Assembly (NCBI RefSeq): GCF_013141915.1
Contig: NZ_SROX01000004.1
Span: forward strand, 62,001 to 126,000
Origin: Cupriavidus necator
Lineage (GTDB): Bacteria; Pseudomonadota; Gammaproteobacteria; Burkholderiales; Burkholderiaceae
Length of the DNA: 64,000 nucleotides
Direction: 5' to 3'
Made by a program: the position numbers and the translations under genes. Below are positions 1 to 7,853 of this stretch, piece after piece; position 1 is the stretch's first letter; each line of letters opens with the position of its first letter. The notes under the pieces are model-generated. The model saw nothing but the letters and a program-made list of their open reading frames with translations, was not told the DNA's origin and searched no databases.

Positions 1-910
1 CCTGGCGCATGCCGCCGGCATTCCGCGTGTGCACGCGCTGCGCAAGCCGCTGTCGCGCGATGCGCTCGAAGTGATCCTGGCCGATGCCCTGGTGCGCCAG
101 GATGCCGAGGCCGGCGTGCCCGCCTGGTCGCCCGATGCCGAGGAACTGCTCGCCGCGAGCCGGGCCGGCACGGACCTGCTGGTCATGCTGCAGCCACAGC
201 ACGACATTGCCAGCGGCCGCCTGGCGGGGGCCGAAGCGCTGGTGCGCTGGCGCCATCCTGAGCATGGCCTGGTACCGCCCGACCATTTCATCCCGCAGCT
301 CGAGGCCATGGACGCGGCCGACCCCGTCTTCTTCCTGGTCGCGCGCCAGTGCGTGACGGCGCTGCAGCGCCTGCGCGCTGCCGGGGTCGAGATTGCGATG
401 GGCCTGAACGCGTCGGCGCAAACGCTGTGCCGGCCCGGCGTGCTGGAATCGTTCGATGCGCTGGTGAGCGCCAGCGGTGTGCCGCGACACGCCTTCACGG
501 TGGAGCTGACCGAGGGCTACCCGGTGCCCGACACGCTGGCCCTGTCGGTCGCGATGAATCGCCTGCGGCTGCTCGGCTATGGGGTAGCGATCGACGATTT
601 TGGCGTAGGCATCGCCACCCTCAAGCTGCTGGCCGACCTGCCGTTCACGCAGCTGAAAGTTGACCGCTCTTTCGTCGCCGAAGTCGACGGGCACGGCCAG
701 CGCGCCACCATCTGCCGCAACATGATTGGCCTGGCCCGGGAGCTGGGCCTGGAGTGCGTGGCCGAGGGCGTCGAGACCGACGCCCAGCGGGCCGCGCTGA
801 GGGCCCTGCGCTGTCCGCTGGGCCAGGGCTACCTGTGGTCCGCGCCCAGGCCGGCCGAGGCCTTTGTCGCAGATGCGATCGAGCGCGCGGCGGCGCTGCC
901 GCCGGCCTGA
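1..910 (+). CDS. EAL-domain cyclic-di-GMP phosphodiesterase, probably a response regulator; 5' end cut by the window
   Basis: The reading frame is open from base 2, so the gene begins upstream. The first residues (LAHAAGIPRVHALRKPL) look like the last helix of a receiver domain, followed by a linker and a full EAL domain. This predicts a response-regulator-coupled hydrolase of c-di-GMP in the cytosol. Catalytic signatures are present: EAL (about 233-241), GLNAS, ELTEG, IDDFGVG, LKVDRSF, AEGVE and QGYLWS. The acidic and lysine residues used for metal and substrate binding are therefore intact, although the loop after DDFG (VGIATL) is less canonical. A GTG at 29 is only an internal Val. The partner kinase is not visible. 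Confidence 0.85.
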   Translation, partial: LAHAAGIPRVHALRKPLSRDALEVILADALVRQDAEAGVPAWSPDAEELLAASRAGTDLLVMLQPQHDIASGRLAGAEALVRWRHPEHGLVPPDHFIPQLEAMDAADPVFFLVARQCVTALQRLRAAGVEIAMGLNASAQTLCRPGVLESFDALVSASGVPRHAFTVELTEGYPVPDTLALSVAMNRLRLLGYGVAIDDFGVGIATLKLLADLPFTQLKVDRSFVAEVDGHGQRATICRNMIGLARELGLECVAEGVETDAQRAALRALRCPLGQGYLWSAPRPAEAFVADAIERAAALPPA

Positions 911-924
911 GCGCCGCCGGCGCT
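910..924. terminator. Short hairpin between convergent genes
   Basis: AGCGCC (910-915) and GGCGCT (919-924) form a perfect 6-bp stem with a 3-nt loop. It lies across the stop codons of the EAL gene and the convergent lipoprotein gene. There is no T-tract, so a terminator role is only inferred from position. Confidence 0.35.
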
Positions 925-1495
925 ACTGCCCGACCCGGAACGGATACTTGGCGAAGATCTGCGCCACGGTCTTGTCGATGCGCTGCTGGGCGCTGGCCTT
1001 GTCGCTGGTGTCGACACTGCCGACCGCCACGCCTTCCCACACCAGCTTCATCTGGCGCCGGTCGACCAGGTCGATATTGACCGTGCCCTCGGTGTAGCGA
1101 TAGACGTCGTTATAGAAGCCGTAGCCGGGCCACGGCGCATACAGGCCGCCGCGATAGCCGTAGTAGCCCATCATCGGCGCGGGCGCCGGGCTGACGTCGA
1201 CCTTTTCCTGCAGCCTGGCGTTGAAGTTGACCAGCAGGTCCGGCGACTGGGCCGCGTAGCGGTAGCCGCGCGCGCCCAGTTCGCGCTGGACCGCGGTCTT
1301 GAAGTACTGGGTGGTCAGGCTTTCATAGCCCGCGCGGTCGGTGCCGGGATGCTCGACAAAGCCGAAGGTGCGGTAGGCACTGAAGTCGGTGGCGCGGTTG
1401 TAATCGGTCTTGATGTCGGGCACGCTGGCGCAGCCCGACAGCAGCAGCGCCGCGACCGGGACCGCAACCGGGAAGAGTTGCCGGAATGCATTCAC
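923..1495 (-). CDS. DUF4136 family lipoprotein
   Basis: A 190-residue protein. The N-terminus is a short charged segment, a hydrophobic stretch and the lipobox LSGC with Cys at about residue 22, so it should be a lipid-anchored envelope protein. The rest matches the DUF4136 pattern: a D(Y/F)..ATDFS.Y+TF motif after the lipobox, a Tyr/Gly-rich middle and a C-terminal segment ending in a conserved helix (QQRIDKTVAQIFAKYPF). The function of the family is unknown. I chose the GTG at 1495, preceded by GGAGAGG; no ATG fits the signal peptide. It may be cotranscribed with the DoxX gene just upstream (52-nt gap). Confidence 0.8.
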   Translation of the reverse strand: MNAFRQLFPVAVPVAALLLSGCASVPDIKTDYNRATDFSAYRTFGFVEHPGTDRAGYESLTTQYFKTAVQRELGARGYRYAAQSPDLLVNFNARLQEKVDVSPAPAPMMGYYGYRGGLYAPWPGYGFYNDVYRYTEGTVNIDLVDRRQMKLVWEGVAVGSVDTSDKASAQQRIDKTVAQIFAKYPFRVGQ

Positions 1496-1547
1496 GATAC
1501 CTCTCCACGAATTGACGGCGGCGCGCCGTACCGCGCCGCCGCGAGCA

Positions 1548-1967
1548 CTAGTTGAGCTTGCCGTTGATGCCGCCCACGCTGAGCCTGCCCGCCCCCAGCA
1601 GGACCACTGCCAGCGCCGCCCCCAGGTACATGCCTTGCAGCTCGAGGGCCCAGCCGCCGGTCTCAGACAGCATGCCGAACTGCTTGCTGTGCACCAGGCC
1701 CAGCGCAAACAGCATATTGAGGGCCACCACCAGCGCCGCCAGGCGGCTCCACAGCCCGATGATCAGCAGGATCGGCGCGACCACTTCGCCGATGTAGACG
1801 CCGTAGGCCACCCAGGCCGGCAAGCCGGCGTCGGCAACTACCTTCGACACGAAACCGATGCCGGACGCGCCGGTCAGCTTGGCGATGCCGTGCATCAGGA
1901 TAAGCCCGCCAAGTACGATGCGCAGCAGCGCCTTGCCCAAGTCCTGGGAACCCTGAGAGCCACTCAT
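1548..1967 (-). CDS. DoxX family membrane protein
   Basis: A 139-residue protein with four hydrophobic segments and the DoxX-type start (LRIVLGGLILMHGIAKL). Members are small inner-membrane proteins, often found with redox or thiol-stress genes; some resemble a subunit of archaeal thiosulfate:quinone oxidoreductase, but most have no proven activity. Two in-frame ATGs exist at 1973 and 1967. AAGGAG lies 7 nt before the second and only 1 nt before the first, so 1967 is preferred. It sits downstream of the LysR gene on the same strand, 174 nt away. Confidence 0.8.
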   Translation of the reverse strand: MSGSQGSQDLGKALLRIVLGGLILMHGIAKLTGASGIGFVSKVVADAGLPAWVAYGVYIGEVVAPILLIIGLWSRLAALVVALNMLFALGLVHSKQFGMLSETGGWALELQGMYLGAALAVVLLGAGRLSVGGINGKLN

Positions 1968-2141
1968 GGCCATTCTCCTTGCCGTTGTCTACCGTATTGT
2001 TTGTCGATCCATGCGCCTTTGCCCTCACGCCGCAAGGTTCGCCCCTGTACCTTAGTGCGAGGCGGCGTGAACGTAAAGCCGCAAATGCGCGATGGCGGGC
2101 GGCGCCGATGCGGCCGCCACCGCGCCGCGGAGTGCCCTGTG

Positions 2142-3089
2142 CTACACCACCCGGTGCATCGACGGCGGCCGCGGCTGCTGCATGCCAACCTTGTGCGCGC
2201 ATTCGGGCAACACCTCGCCCAGGAAGTCCAGGAAGCGCCGGGTGGCTGGCGTGACACCCTTGCGCGACGGGAACACCGCGTGCAGCGTGCCGACCGGCAT
2301 GTCGTACTGCGGCAGCACCAGTTCCAGCTCGCCGTTCTCCAGCGCCTCGCGGCAGAACATGCGCGGCAGCATGGCCACGCCGACCCCGGCGATGGCGGCC
2401 TCGCGCAGCACCGCGAACTCGTCGGTGACCAGGCGCGGATCGTAGGCGATCTGGATCGAATCGCCGGTCTTGCAGCGCAAGGTCCACACATGCTTGCCGT
2501 CGTGCGGCTGCTGGCCCATGCCCGGCATGCCGTCCAGCGCCTGCGGCGTGCGCGGCCGGCCGATGCTGTCCAGCAGCGACGGGCTGGCCACCAGCATCAG
2601 TTCGCTTTCACCGAAGGTGCGCACCGCCAGGCTGGAATCTTCCATCACCTCGCGCACGCGCAGCGCCAGGTCGAAGCCCTCGGCAATCACATCGACGCGC
2701 CGGTTGGTGGTTTCCAGCTCGATGCGGACCGCCGGGTTGGCGCGCATGAAGTGGCCGATCGCCGGCGCCAGCAGGATCTGGGCGATGGCGATCGGGCAAC
2801 TGACCCGGAGCGTGCCGCCGGGCTGCTCGCGGGCCTGCTCGATGACCTCGCGCGCCGCCTGGGCCTCGTTGAGCATGGCGCGGCAACGTTCGTAGAAGGA
2901 TTCTCCCAGCGGCGTGACACGCACCTGGCGCGTGGTCCGGCGCAGCAGTTGCACCCCAAGGTCGCGCTCGAGCTGGGCGATGCGCCGGCTCAGGCGCGAC
3001 TTGGGCACGCCGGTGGCACGGCTGGCGGCGGAGAAGCTGCCGTGCTCGACCACCTGGGCGAACAGAGACAGATCATTGAGGTCTTGCAT
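2142..3089 (-). CDS. LysR-family transcriptional regulator
   Basis: A 315-residue protein with an N-terminal winged helix-turn-helix (MQDLNDLSLFAQVVEHGSF, then SRLSRRIAQLERDLGVQLLRR) and a C-terminal periplasmic-binding-protein-like effector domain. Length and layout are standard for LysR proteins of the type often found beside azoreductase or DoxX genes. It is divergent from azoR (162-nt gap), which points to azoR, and perhaps doxX on its own side, as targets. The ATG at 3089 starts directly at the family-typical MQDLNDL; an earlier in-frame start would add 26 residues of non-homologous sequence. Confidence 0.88.
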   Translation of the reverse strand: MQDLNDLSLFAQVVEHGSFSAASRATGVPKSRLSRRIAQLERDLGVQLLRRTTRQVRVTPLGESFYERCRAMLNEAQAAREVIEQAREQPGGTLRVSCPIAIAQILLAPAIGHFMRANPAVRIELETTNRRVDVIAEGFDLALRVREVMEDSSLAVRTFGESELMLVASPSLLDSIGRPRTPQALDGMPGMGQQPHDGKHVWTLRCKTGDSIQIAYDPRLVTDEFAVLREAAIAGVGVAMLPRMFCREALENGELELVLPQYDMPVGTLHAVFPSRKGVTPATRRFLDFLGEVLPECAHKVGMQQPRPPSMHRVV

Positions 3090-3154
3090 GGATGGCTCCG
3101 GAGCCACCCGGACGGCCCACATCCCAACAGGAATGCCGCCCGCAGTGGCGTTGC

Positions 3155-3194
3155 ATCGGTAGAACAATCATTTGCATTTTGCCTCACTACCGAT
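3155..3194. promoter_or_regulatory. Inverted repeat in the lysR/azoR divergent promoter region
   Basis: ATCGGTAG (3155-3162) and CTACCGAT (3187-3194) are perfect 8-bp inverted arms separated by an AT-rich 24-nt spacer. The repeat sits centrally between the two divergent start codons, as expected for a LysR-type operator controlling both directions. That it binds this LysR protein is inference. Confidence 0.45.
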
Positions 3195-3251
3195 ACCAAT
3201 GGCCAGCCGCTATCTTTCTTCCATCGCAACCGCACCCTTGTGGAGAAAGAC

Positions 3252-3872
3252 ATGAACATCCTGCAGATCGATTCCAGCGTCCTCGGCGACAACTCCGTTT
3301 CGCGCAGCCTGACCGCCAGCGTGGTGGCCGACCTGGTCGCCGCCAACCCCGCCGCCACCGTGACCGTGCGCGACCTGGACCAGGATGCCCCGGCGCACCT
3401 GTCCGGCAACCTGCTGCCCGTGCTGGGCGGCCCCAAGGACGGCCTGAACGCCGTGCAGGAAGCTGAACTGCAGCGCACCGAGCAGTGGCTGGCCGAATTC
3501 CTGGCCGCCGATGTGCTGGTGGTGGGCGTGCCGCAATACAACTTCAGCATCCCCAGCCAGCTCAAGGCCTGGATCGACCGCATCGCGCAGGCCGGCCGCA
3601 CCTTCAAGTACACCGAGAACGGCGCCGTGGGCCTGGCCGGCGGCAAGCGCGTGATCGTGGTGTCGTCGCGCGGCGGCGTGCGCCAGGATGCCAATGAACT
3701 GGACCTGCACGAAAAGACGGTCGACGTGGTGTTCCGCTTCCTGGGCATTACCGACATCACCTACGTGCGTGCCCACGGCCTGGCCATGGGGCCGCAATTC
3801 CGCGAAGCCGGCCTGGCCAGCGCCCGCACCGAGATTGCGGCACTGAACGACGCCAGCCGCCTGGCAGCCTGA
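3252..3872 (+). CDS. azoR: FMN-dependent NADH:quinone/azo oxidoreductase
   Basis: A 206-residue flavodoxin-like protein of normal AzoR length. It uses FMN and NADH for two-electron reduction of quinones and azo dyes in the cytosol. Family features include the N-terminal MNILQIDSS.....S.SR.LT phosphate-binding loop, PQYNFSIPSQLKAWIDR (FMN ring contact) and SSRGGV. The ATG at 3252 follows GAGAAAGAC and begins at the first family residue; the frame is open far upstream but without homology. The neighbouring divergent LysR gene suggests induction by electrophilic or quinone compounds. Confidence 0.92.
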   Translation: MNILQIDSSVLGDNSVSRSLTASVVADLVAANPAATVTVRDLDQDAPAHLSGNLLPVLGGPKDGLNAVQEAELQRTEQWLAEFLAADVLVVGVPQYNFSIPSQLKAWIDRIAQAGRTFKYTENGAVGLAGGKRVIVVSSRGGVRQDANELDLHEKTVDVVFRFLGITDITYVRAHGLAMGPQFREAGLASARTEIAALNDASRLAA

Positions 3873-3886
3873 GGCCGGGGGGCACG

Positions 3887-3911
3887 GCCGGCGCTGTAGG
3901 ACGGCGCCGGC
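3887..3911. terminator. GC-rich hairpin after azoR
   Basis: GCCGGCGC (3887-3894) pairs perfectly with GCGCCGGC (3904-3911) across a 9-nt loop, 15 nt after the azoR stop. It lacks a T-run, so it is a plausible but unproven terminator. Confidence 0.35.
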
Positions 3912-4052
3912 TCGCCCCGGGAGCGGATCAGGTCTATGATGGTTCGGGGCGCTACGGCGCCCCGCGTGCCATGGGCGGCGCGCCGGCCGCGGCCGCCTGG
4001 CCGCGGTGGCGCACCGCCTGCAGTCATCGACCGATCCAACCCGGGAGCCCGC

Positions 4053-5342
4053 ATGACTTCAGCCCTGTTGCCAGCCGCCGCCCTCCATCCCCCGCACGAA
4101 CCCGCCTTGCTTTCGCAGTACCGGCATGTACGCGCCGCCACCGAAACCCTGGTGGCCGACCTGTCCGACGCCGATGCCACCGTGCAGTCCATGGACGACG
4201 CCAGCCCGGCAAAATGGCACCTGGCGCACACCACCTGGTTCTTCGAGGAATTCGTGCTGGCCGCGCGCCTGCCGGACTACGAACCGGTGGACCCGGCCTA
4301 TCGCTATCTCTTCAACTCGTACTACGAAGCCGTCGGCGCGCGCCACCCGCGGCCGCAGCGCGGGCTGCTGACGCGCCCGTCACTGGACGAGGTGCTGGCC
4401 TACCGGGAGGCCGTCGACGAATCGATGCTGACGCTGCTGGGCAGCGCCCAGACCGACGACGAGGCCGCGCTGATCACGCTCGGCCTGCAGCATGAACAGC
4501 AGCATCAGGAATTGCTGCTGACGGACGTGCTGCACCTGTTCGCGCAGAACCCACTGCGCCCCGCGTTTGCCCCGGAACTGCCCGCCCCCGTGATTGCCGA
4601 CCCGCGCCCGGCGCCGGACTGGATCGGCTTCGACGGCGGCCTGGTCGAGATCGGCCACCATGGCGAAGCCTTTGCCTTTGACTGCGAAGGGCCGCGCCAC
4701 AAGGCCTACCTGGCGCCGTTCACGCTGTGTTCGCACCCGGTGAGCAACCGGCAATGGTTCGAGTTCATCGAGGATGGCGGCTACCAGAGCGCCGGGCTGT
4801 GGCTGTCCGACGGCTGGCGCTGGGTGGCTGAGCAAGGCATCCAGGCACCGCTCTATTGGGAAGAGCGCGACGGCACCTGGTGGCAGATGACGCTGCGCGG
4901 CATGCACCCGGTCGACCCCGACAGCCCGGTGACCCACGTCAGCTTCTATGAGGCTGACGCGTTCGCGCGCTGGGCCGAGCGCCGCCTGCCAACCGAAGCG
5001 GAATGGGAGTACGCGGCCAGCCGCCTGCCGGCCACCGGGAATTTCGTCGAAGGGCGGGCGCTGCGGCCGCTGCCGGACCGGCAGAACACCTCGGGCGTGC
5101 TGCGCCAGATGTTTGGCGATGTGTGGGAATGGACCGGCAGCGCCTTCCTGCCTTATCCGGGCTTCCGCCCCAACGCGGGTGCGGTCGGCGAGTACAACGG
5201 CAAGTTCATGAGCGGCCAGATGGTGCTGCGCGGCGGGTCTTGCGTCACGCCTGAATCGCATATCCGGGCGACCTACCGCAACTTCTTCTACCCGCACCAG
5301 CGCTGGCAGTTCACCGGCGTGCGGCTCGCCGACGACGCCTAA
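4053..5342 (+). CDS. egtB: Ergothioneine-type iron sulfoxide synthase (EgtB family)
   Basis: A 429-residue protein with an N-terminal DinB-like four-helix domain and a C-terminal formylglycine-enzyme-like (FGE-sulfatase) domain, the EgtB architecture. EgtB is a mononuclear non-haem iron enzyme joining a thiol to hercynine with O2. The iron ligands are visible: His in KWHLAHTTWFFEE and the HX3HXE motif in LQHEQQHQELL. The C-terminal domain contains PVTHVSFYEADAFARWAERRLPTEAEWE and LRGGSC. No egtD methyltransferase or egtC lies beside it, so hercynine must come from elsewhere. The related selenoneine synthase SenA is an alternative, but no senB/senC neighbours are present. The stop overlaps the convergent ykvA-like gene by 4 nt. 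Confidence 0.85.
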   Translation: MTSALLPAAALHPPHEPALLSQYRHVRAATETLVADLSDADATVQSMDDASPAKWHLAHTTWFFEEFVLAARLPDYEPVDPAYRYLFNSYYEAVGARHPRPQRGLLTRPSLDEVLAYREAVDESMLTLLGSAQTDDEAALITLGLQHEQQHQELLLTDVLHLFAQNPLRPAFAPELPAPVIADPRPAPDWIGFDGGLVEIGHHGEAFAFDCEGPRHKAYLAPFTLCSHPVSNRQWFEFIEDGGYQSAGLWLSDGWRWVAEQGIQAPLYWEERDGTWWQMTLRGMHPVDPDSPVTHVSFYEADAFARWAERRLPTEAEWEYAASRLPATGNFVEGRALRPLPDRQNTSGVLRQMFGDVWEWTGSAFLPYPGFRPNAGAVGEYNGKFMSGQMVLRGGSCVTPESHIRATYRNFFYPHQRWQFTGVRLADDA

Positions 5343-5740
5343 GGCCGGATGGCGTACGGCGCCAGCCAGCGCCAAGCCAGCCACGCCAGCAGCCCCCACA
5401 CCAGCACGATGACCACGGCGGCCGCGCGATTGCGCGGCCGCTGCGCATGGGTGGCCTGCCAGGCCTCGGCCCGGCCCCGGCACTCCTCCTTCACCGCGGT
5501 CGGAATCATCCGCAACGTGAGCCAGATGCCCAGCGGCACCAGCAGCACGTCATCGACATAGCCCAGCACCGGGATGAAATCCGGGATCAGGTCGATCGGG
5601 CTGAAGGCATAGGCCACCACCAGCGCGCCCAGCAGCCGTGCCGCCCACGGCGTGCCGGGATGGCGGCTGCAGAACCACAGCATCAGCAGGCTGCTTTTCA
5701 GCCCGCGCGCCCACTGGCGCAGGCGCGAGCCGTTGGCCAT
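5339..5740 (-). CDS. YkvA family (DUF1232) membrane protein
   Basis: A 133-residue protein with the DUF1232 signature AYAFSPIDLIPDFIPVLGYVDDVLLVPLGIWLTLRMIP, a short membrane-associated segment, plus a second hydrophobic segment near the C-terminus (VIVLVWGLLAWLAWRWL). The function of the family is unknown. A GTG at 5746 is in frame, but the ATG at 5740 with upstream GGTGG is the likelier start. It is convergent with egtB and overlaps its last 4 nt. Confidence 0.8.
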   Translation of the reverse strand: MANGSRLRQWARGLKSSLLMLWFCSRHPGTPWAARLLGALVVAYAFSPIDLIPDFIPVLGYVDDVLLVPLGIWLTLRMIPTAVKEECRGRAEAWQATHAQRPRNRAAAVVIVLVWGLLAWLAWRWLAPYAIRP

Positions 5741-5755
5741 CGCCACCTGGCCGGC

Positions 5756-6502
5756 TTACCAGCCCTTGCCCTGCGGCGCCGCGGGGCGCTGGCCGCCGGG
5801 CTCGCCGGTGGGCGCCTTCAGCGGCGGCGCCGGCACGATCGGGGTCTGCGGGTACAGCTTCTGCCAGCGCGATTTCAGCCCGCTGGCGATCTCGGCCTGG
5901 TTGTAGCGCTCGGCAAAGTCGATCACGGTCATGCCCTGCTGGTTCTTCAGGCGCATGTCGGCGCCTTCGTCCAGCAGCAGCTTGACCGTTTCGATATGGC
6001 CGCCGCGCGCGGCCATCATCAGCGGCGTGGTGCCGTTGGGGCTTTCGGCATCGATATACGCGGCATGGTCGACCAGGTACTTGACCACATTGTTGTGGCC
6101 ATTGGTGGCGGCATAGTGCAGCGGGGTCCAGCCGGTCTTGTTGATCTCGGCCTCCATGTCGTCGACCATCAGCTTGACCATGTCCAGCTGGCCCTGCAGC
6201 GCCGCCATCATCAGCGGGGTTTCGCCGGCCGGGTTGGCCTTGTCGAAATCGATGTCCTTGGCGCGGATCAGCGCCGCGGCGGCCTTCAGCGATTTCTCGC
6301 GCAGCGCCAGCACCAGGGCCGGGTTGCCGCGGCTGTCGACCACGTTGGGGTCGACACCCTTGGCCAGCAGCTTCTTGACGGTGTTGGCGTCGTCGAATTC
6401 CACCGCCTTGCGCATGTCGTCGGCCGGCGCGGCCTGCGCAAGCGCGGCGGCGGCCAGCGCCAGGGCGCCGGCGGCACGCCGGACATACTTCATGTCAAAC
6501 AT
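5756..6502 (-). CDS. Exported ankyrin-repeat protein
   Basis: A 248-residue protein with a signal peptide (MKYVRRAAGALALAAAALAQAAPA) and about five ankyrin repeats, e.g. SRGNPALVLALREKS, AGETPLMMAALQGQ, GWTPLHYAATNGHNNVVKYLVDH and NGTTPLMMAARGGHIETVKLLLDEGA. It ends in a Pro/Gly-rich tail. Ankyrin repeats mediate protein binding; the partner, presumably periplasmic, is unknown. The ATG at 6502 overlaps the last 8 nt of tatD; a second ATG at 6493 starts directly at the signal peptide. Tight coupling to tatD indicates translation from the same messenger. Confidence 0.85.
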   Translation of the reverse strand: MFDMKYVRRAAGALALAAAALAQAAPADDMRKAVEFDDANTVKKLLAKGVDPNVVDSRGNPALVLALREKSLKAAAALIRAKDIDFDKANPAGETPLMMAALQGQLDMVKLMVDDMEAEINKTGWTPLHYAATNGHNNVVKYLVDHAAYIDAESPNGTTPLMMAARGGHIETVKLLLDEGADMRLKNQQGMTVIDFAERYNQAEIASGLKSRWQKLYPQTPIVPAPPLKAPTGEPGGQRPAAPQGKGW

Positions 6503-7289
6503 GAGATTTCCTGTCAATGTGCTTGAAGAGATTGAAGAAATTTTCCGTGGTCTGTTCCGCGACCTGTTCCACCGGCATCCCGCGCAACTGCGCGATGAAC
6601 TCGCCCACATGGCGCACCCAGGCCGGCTCGTTGGTCTTGCCGCGGTACGGCACTGGCGCCAGGTAGGGGGAATCGGTCTCGATCAGCATGCGCTCCAGCG
6701 GCACCTTGCGCGCCGTTTCCTGCAGGTCCGCGGCGCTCTTGAAGGTGACGATGCCCGAGAACGAGATATGGAAGCCCTGGTCCAGCGCCTGGCGGGCCAC
6801 GTCCCAGGTTTCGGTGAAGCAGTGCATCACGCCGCCGGCTTCGCCCGCGTTCTCTTCGCGCATCAGCCGCAGCGTATCGTCGGCGGAGGAGCGGGTATGG
6901 ATGATCAGCGGTTTGCCGGTCTGGCGCGCGGCGCGGATATGGGTGCGGAAGCGCTCGCGTTGCCATTCCATGTCGGCGATGCTACGGCCGTTGAGCCGGT
7001 AGTAGTCCAGCCCGGTCTCGCCAGTGCCGACCACGCGCGGGTGGGCCGACAGCGCCACCAGCCGCTCCAGCGTCGGGTCTTCGCCCTCTTCATAGTCCGG
7101 ATGCACGCCGACCGACGCGTACAGATTGGGATGCTGCTCGGCCAGCGCGAGTACGCGCGGAAAGTCTTCCAGCGTGACCGAGATGCACAGCGCATGCGTG
7201 ACCTGGTTGGCGCGCATGTTCTCCAGCAGTTCCGGCAGGCGCGCGGCCAGCTCGGGGAAATCGATATGGCAATGGGAATCGACAAACAT
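6495..7289 (-). CDS. tatD: TatD family metal-dependent deoxyribonuclease
   Basis: A 264-residue TIM-barrel hydrolase. It shows the N-terminal metal motif DSHCHID, the mid-protein GETGLDYYR containing the metal-bridging Glu, IIHTR, HCF and the C-terminal LIETDSPYLAPVPYRGKTNEP. TatD-type enzymes are cytosolic Mg-dependent 3'-5' exonucleases linked to DNA repair and oxidative stress. An upstream in-frame TTG at 7295 exists, but the ATG at 7289 gives the family-typical MFVDSHCH start. It lies in the leftward mltG-tmk-holB-pilZ-tatD series common in Burkholderiales. Confidence 0.9.
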   Translation of the reverse strand: MFVDSHCHIDFPELAARLPELLENMRANQVTHALCISVTLEDFPRVLALAEQHPNLYASVGVHPDYEEGEDPTLERLVALSAHPRVVGTGETGLDYYRLNGRSIADMEWQRERFRTHIRAARQTGKPLIIHTRSSADDTLRLMREENAGEAGGVMHCFTETWDVARQALDQGFHISFSGIVTFKSAADLQETARKVPLERMLIETDSPYLAPVPYRGKTNEPAWVRHVGEFIAQLRGMPVEQVAEQTTENFFNLFKHIDRKSHV

Positions 7290-7309
7290 GGGCAATCTCG
7301 GATACGGGC

Positions 7310-7816
7310 TCAGGCCGCGTCCACGCGGCGGCCAACGATGATCAGGTCGCGCTCGACGCCGTCGAGCACGGCCACGCGCGGCAGGTCGCCCCAGCGCGTG
7401 AAGCCCTGCGACGCGAACAGGCGCAGGCTGGGCGCGTTGTGGCCGAAGATAAAGCCGAGCAGCGTGTTCACGCCGACCCGGGGCGCATGGTCGATAGCCT
7501 GCTGCAGCAGGTAGCGCCCCAGCCCCTGGCCGCGGCGCTGCGCATCAAGGTAGATCGACACCTCGGCGGTGGCGCCATAGGCGGGACGCCCGTAGAAGTC
7601 TGAAAAGCTCATCCAGCCGGCCATGCTGCCGTCGGCATCCTCGCACACCCACAGCGGGCGCCGCCCCGCCTGGTGAGCGTCGAACCAGGCCTGGCGCGAG
7701 GCCACGGTGACCGGCTCGGTGTCGGCGGTGACCATGCGCGACGGCACGGTGCTGTTGTAGATGGCGACGATGCCGGGCAGGTCGCGCGGTTCAGCAATAC
7801 GTAGCGAAAAATTCAT
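7310..7816 (-). CDS. GNAT family N-acetyltransferase, phosphinothricin-acetyltransferase-like
   Basis: A 168-residue GNAT protein resembling Pat/YncA acetyltransferases: LRIAEPRDLPGIVAIYNSTV at the N-terminus, EVSIYLDAQRRGQGLGRYLL (acetyl-CoA pyrophosphate loop R/Q-x-x-G-x-G) and GFIFGHNAPSLRLFASQGF. It probably acetylates a small amine such as an amino-acid analogue; the substrate cannot be read from sequence. It stands between tatD and pilZ. The 37 nt before its ATG are conspicuously AT-rich for this window and could hold its own promoter. Confidence 0.85.
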   Translation of the reverse strand: MNFSLRIAEPRDLPGIVAIYNSTVPSRMVTADTEPVTVASRQAWFDAHQAGRRPLWVCEDADGSMAGWMSFSDFYGRPAYGATAEVSIYLDAQRRGQGLGRYLLQQAIDHAPRVGVNTLLGFIFGHNAPSLRLFASQGFTRWGDLPRVAVLDGVERDLIIVGRRVDAA

Positions 7817-7853
7817 TGAAAATCAACAAATTGCGAGGGATATCTCACAACAT

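Noticed and set aside
1410..3251. Upstream extension of the azoR reading frame
   Set aside because: The extension would overlap the DoxX and LysR genes in antisense; AzoR homology begins exactly at 3252, which has a ribosome site.
4053..5342. Assignment of the EgtB-family gene as selenoneine synthase SenA
   Set aside because: No senB (selenosugar synthase) or senC (selenophosphate synthetase) gene is nearby, so EgtB is the safer call; a tree is needed to decide.
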